A DNA stretch of 64,000 nucleotides, taken from Tissierella praeacuta_A (GTDB taxonomy: Bacteria; Bacillota; Clostridia; Tissierellales; Tissierellaceae). The position numbers were made by a program, and so were the translations under genes. Positions 63,071-64,000 of the stretch are shown one piece after another. Under the pieces are notes generated by a model, which was not told the origin of the DNA, made no database searches, and saw nothing but the letters and a program-made list of their open reading frames with translations. How positions within the stretch are numbered: the stretch's first letter is position 1; every line of letters starts with the position of its first letter. Location of the stretch: the NCBI RefSeq assembly GCF_040396155.1, contig NZ_JBEBOY010000001.1:1-64000 (forward strand), in the 5' to 3' direction.

Positions 63071-64000
63071 TTATCCTATTGTAATTACTGAATATAGATG
63101 TGCGAGTGGATTATTGTTTATATCGTCTCCAAAGGCATAGAGTATACCATCTGCAATCTTTTTATATTTTTCTTCTTTAGTTAAATTGTATAATTTTAAC
63201 AAACTCATTAAAGCAAAAGAGTTTCCGGATGGTATAGCTCCATCATAAAAATCCTTTGGTCTTAAAATTAGCTGTTCTGATACATTACTATAGAAATATA
63301 GCCCTCCTTCTTTATCATCCCAAAATAGATTTAACATATTTTCAGTTAACTTCATGCCAATATTTAAATATACTTCCTCCTTTGTAGATTCAAATAATTG
63401 TAGAAGTCCATATATAAAGAAGGCATAGTCTTCTAAGAAACCAATGTTATAAGATTTTCCATCTATATAAGTAGATAATAAATATCCTTCTTTGTCTATA
63501 CAATTTGCTATAATAAAATCTGCTGATTCTTTTGCTATTTCACTGTAATATTCATTATTAAATACTCTAGAAGCATATGCTAAACTACCTATCATTAAAC
63601 CATTCCATGAAGTTAATATTTTTTCATCCCTATGAGGTTTAACTCTTTTCTCTCTATATTCAAATAAGATTTCATTGTCTTTATCAAGTTTTAATTTATC
63701 TGATTCTGATATCTCTTTTAAATCATGTAAAATTAAATTAGGATTATTGTAACCTTCAAAATTTCCATCTTCTGTAATATCATAATATCTAGAATATAAT
63801 TCTCCTAAATCTTTACCTAGAACATTTATTACCTCATCATAACTCAATATATAAAACTTTCCTTCTTCACCTTCTGATTCTGCATCTAATGCTGAGAAAA
63901 ATCCTCCATCATTATGCATCATATCCCTTACCACAAATTTATATATCTTTTCAGCTACCTCTTTATAGAATACCTTTCCAGTTATTTCATATGCTCTTGT
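63071..64000 (-). CDS. Thioredoxin-domain (DUF255/YyaL) protein, C-terminal part, truncated by the window
   Basis: The frame stays open to the window edge, adding RAYEITGKVFYKEVAEKIYK before the first internal start-like codon, so only the C-terminal part (about 310 of some 680 residues) is present. DGGFFSALDAESEGEEGKFY and TSWNGLMIGSLAYASRVF are the signature alpha/alpha-barrel segments of YyaL/spermatogenesis-associated-20 proteins. The thioredoxin-like N-terminal domain lies outside. Function is poorly known. Confidence 0.88.
   Translation of the reverse strand, partial: TRAYEITGKVFYKEVAEKIYKFVVRDMMHNDGGFFSALDAESEGEEGKFYILSYDEVINVLGKDLGELYSRYYDITEDGNFEGYNNPNLILHDLKEISESDKLKLDKDNEILFEYREKRVKPHRDEKILTSWNGLMIGSLAYASRVFNNEYYSEIAKESADFIIANCIDKEGYLLSTYIDGKSYNIGFLEDYAFFIYGLLQLFESTKEEVYLNIGMKLTENMLNLFWDDKEGGLYFYSNVSEQLILRPKDFYDGAIPSGNSFALMSLLKLYNLTKEEKYKKIADGILYAFGDDINNNPLAHLYSVITIG

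Overview
The window comes from a low-GC, spore-forming, anaerobic Firmicute, most likely of the Clostridia/Tissierellia type. This is inferred from the strongly AT-rich DNA, AAGGAGG-type ribosome binding sites, T-box leaders on aminoacyl-tRNA synthetases, a clostridial L20 leader, two small acid-soluble spore proteins, YtxC, a PdaB-like deacetylase and phosphate butyryltransferase. Most genes lie on the minus strand.

Layout. 1-300: two tandem consensus promoters firing leftwards out of the window, probably for an rRNA operon. 0.3-4.9 kb: one minus-strand run of a B12-binding radical SAM protein, a membrane protein, a TPR protein and phosphate butyryltransferase. 5-8.5 kb: argS with a T-box leader. 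8.5-11.2 kb: an MFS exporter behind a MerR-type promoter, next to a MerR/zinc-ribbon/methyltransferase fusion. 11.2-21.4 kb: mutS2, a U32 peptidase, zapA, pheT, pheS and an RNA methyltransferase. 21.4-23.4 kb: KtrAB potassium uptake. 23.5-24.95 kb: infC-rpmI-rplT with an L20 leader and an ATC start codon. 25.6-28.1 kb: sucCD behind a cobalamin riboswitch. 28-36.9 kb: a dipeptidase, a short FtsH paralogue, thrS (T-box), hisS, ytxC and a DUF6873-like gene. 37-41.2 kb: an accessory zone with small membrane proteins, a collagen/YVTN propeller surface protein, an exported Cys-rich peptide and remnants of a decayed prophage beside tRNA-Cys. 41.2-41.6 kb: tRNA-Cys, tRNA-Gly and tRNA-Phe. 41.7-49.5 kb: hslO, a methyltransferase, spore proteins, a CPBP protease, hpt, a two-OB SSB, a degenerate Mur-ligase-like protein, pdaB and a second propeller. 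49.6-54.3 kb: folC and valS (T-box). 54.3-56.2 kb: an intact IS1634-type insertion sequence. 56.5-64 kb: pgsA, an orphan ABC binding lipoprotein, an Na+/H+ antiporter, a gamma-carbonic anhydrase, an HD protein, an NSS transporter and a truncated YyaL/DUF255 gene.

The most unusual feature is a repeated, structured element found only three times, each time immediately after the terminator of a T-box leader and before the synthetase gene (argS, thrS, valS). All copies start at the same junction (U-tract, then ATGACCTAAC) and have the same orientation. They are built from two alternating hairpins whose stems change sequence but keep pairing. In valS it is a three-unit 109-bp tandem array. This is either a mobile repeat that targets T-box terminators or an additional structured RNA module in these leaders. 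Other notable points are B12-riboswitch control of sucCD, a P-loop-less Mur-ligase homologue, and a MerR-methyltransferase fusion beside a 19-bp-spacer exporter promoter.
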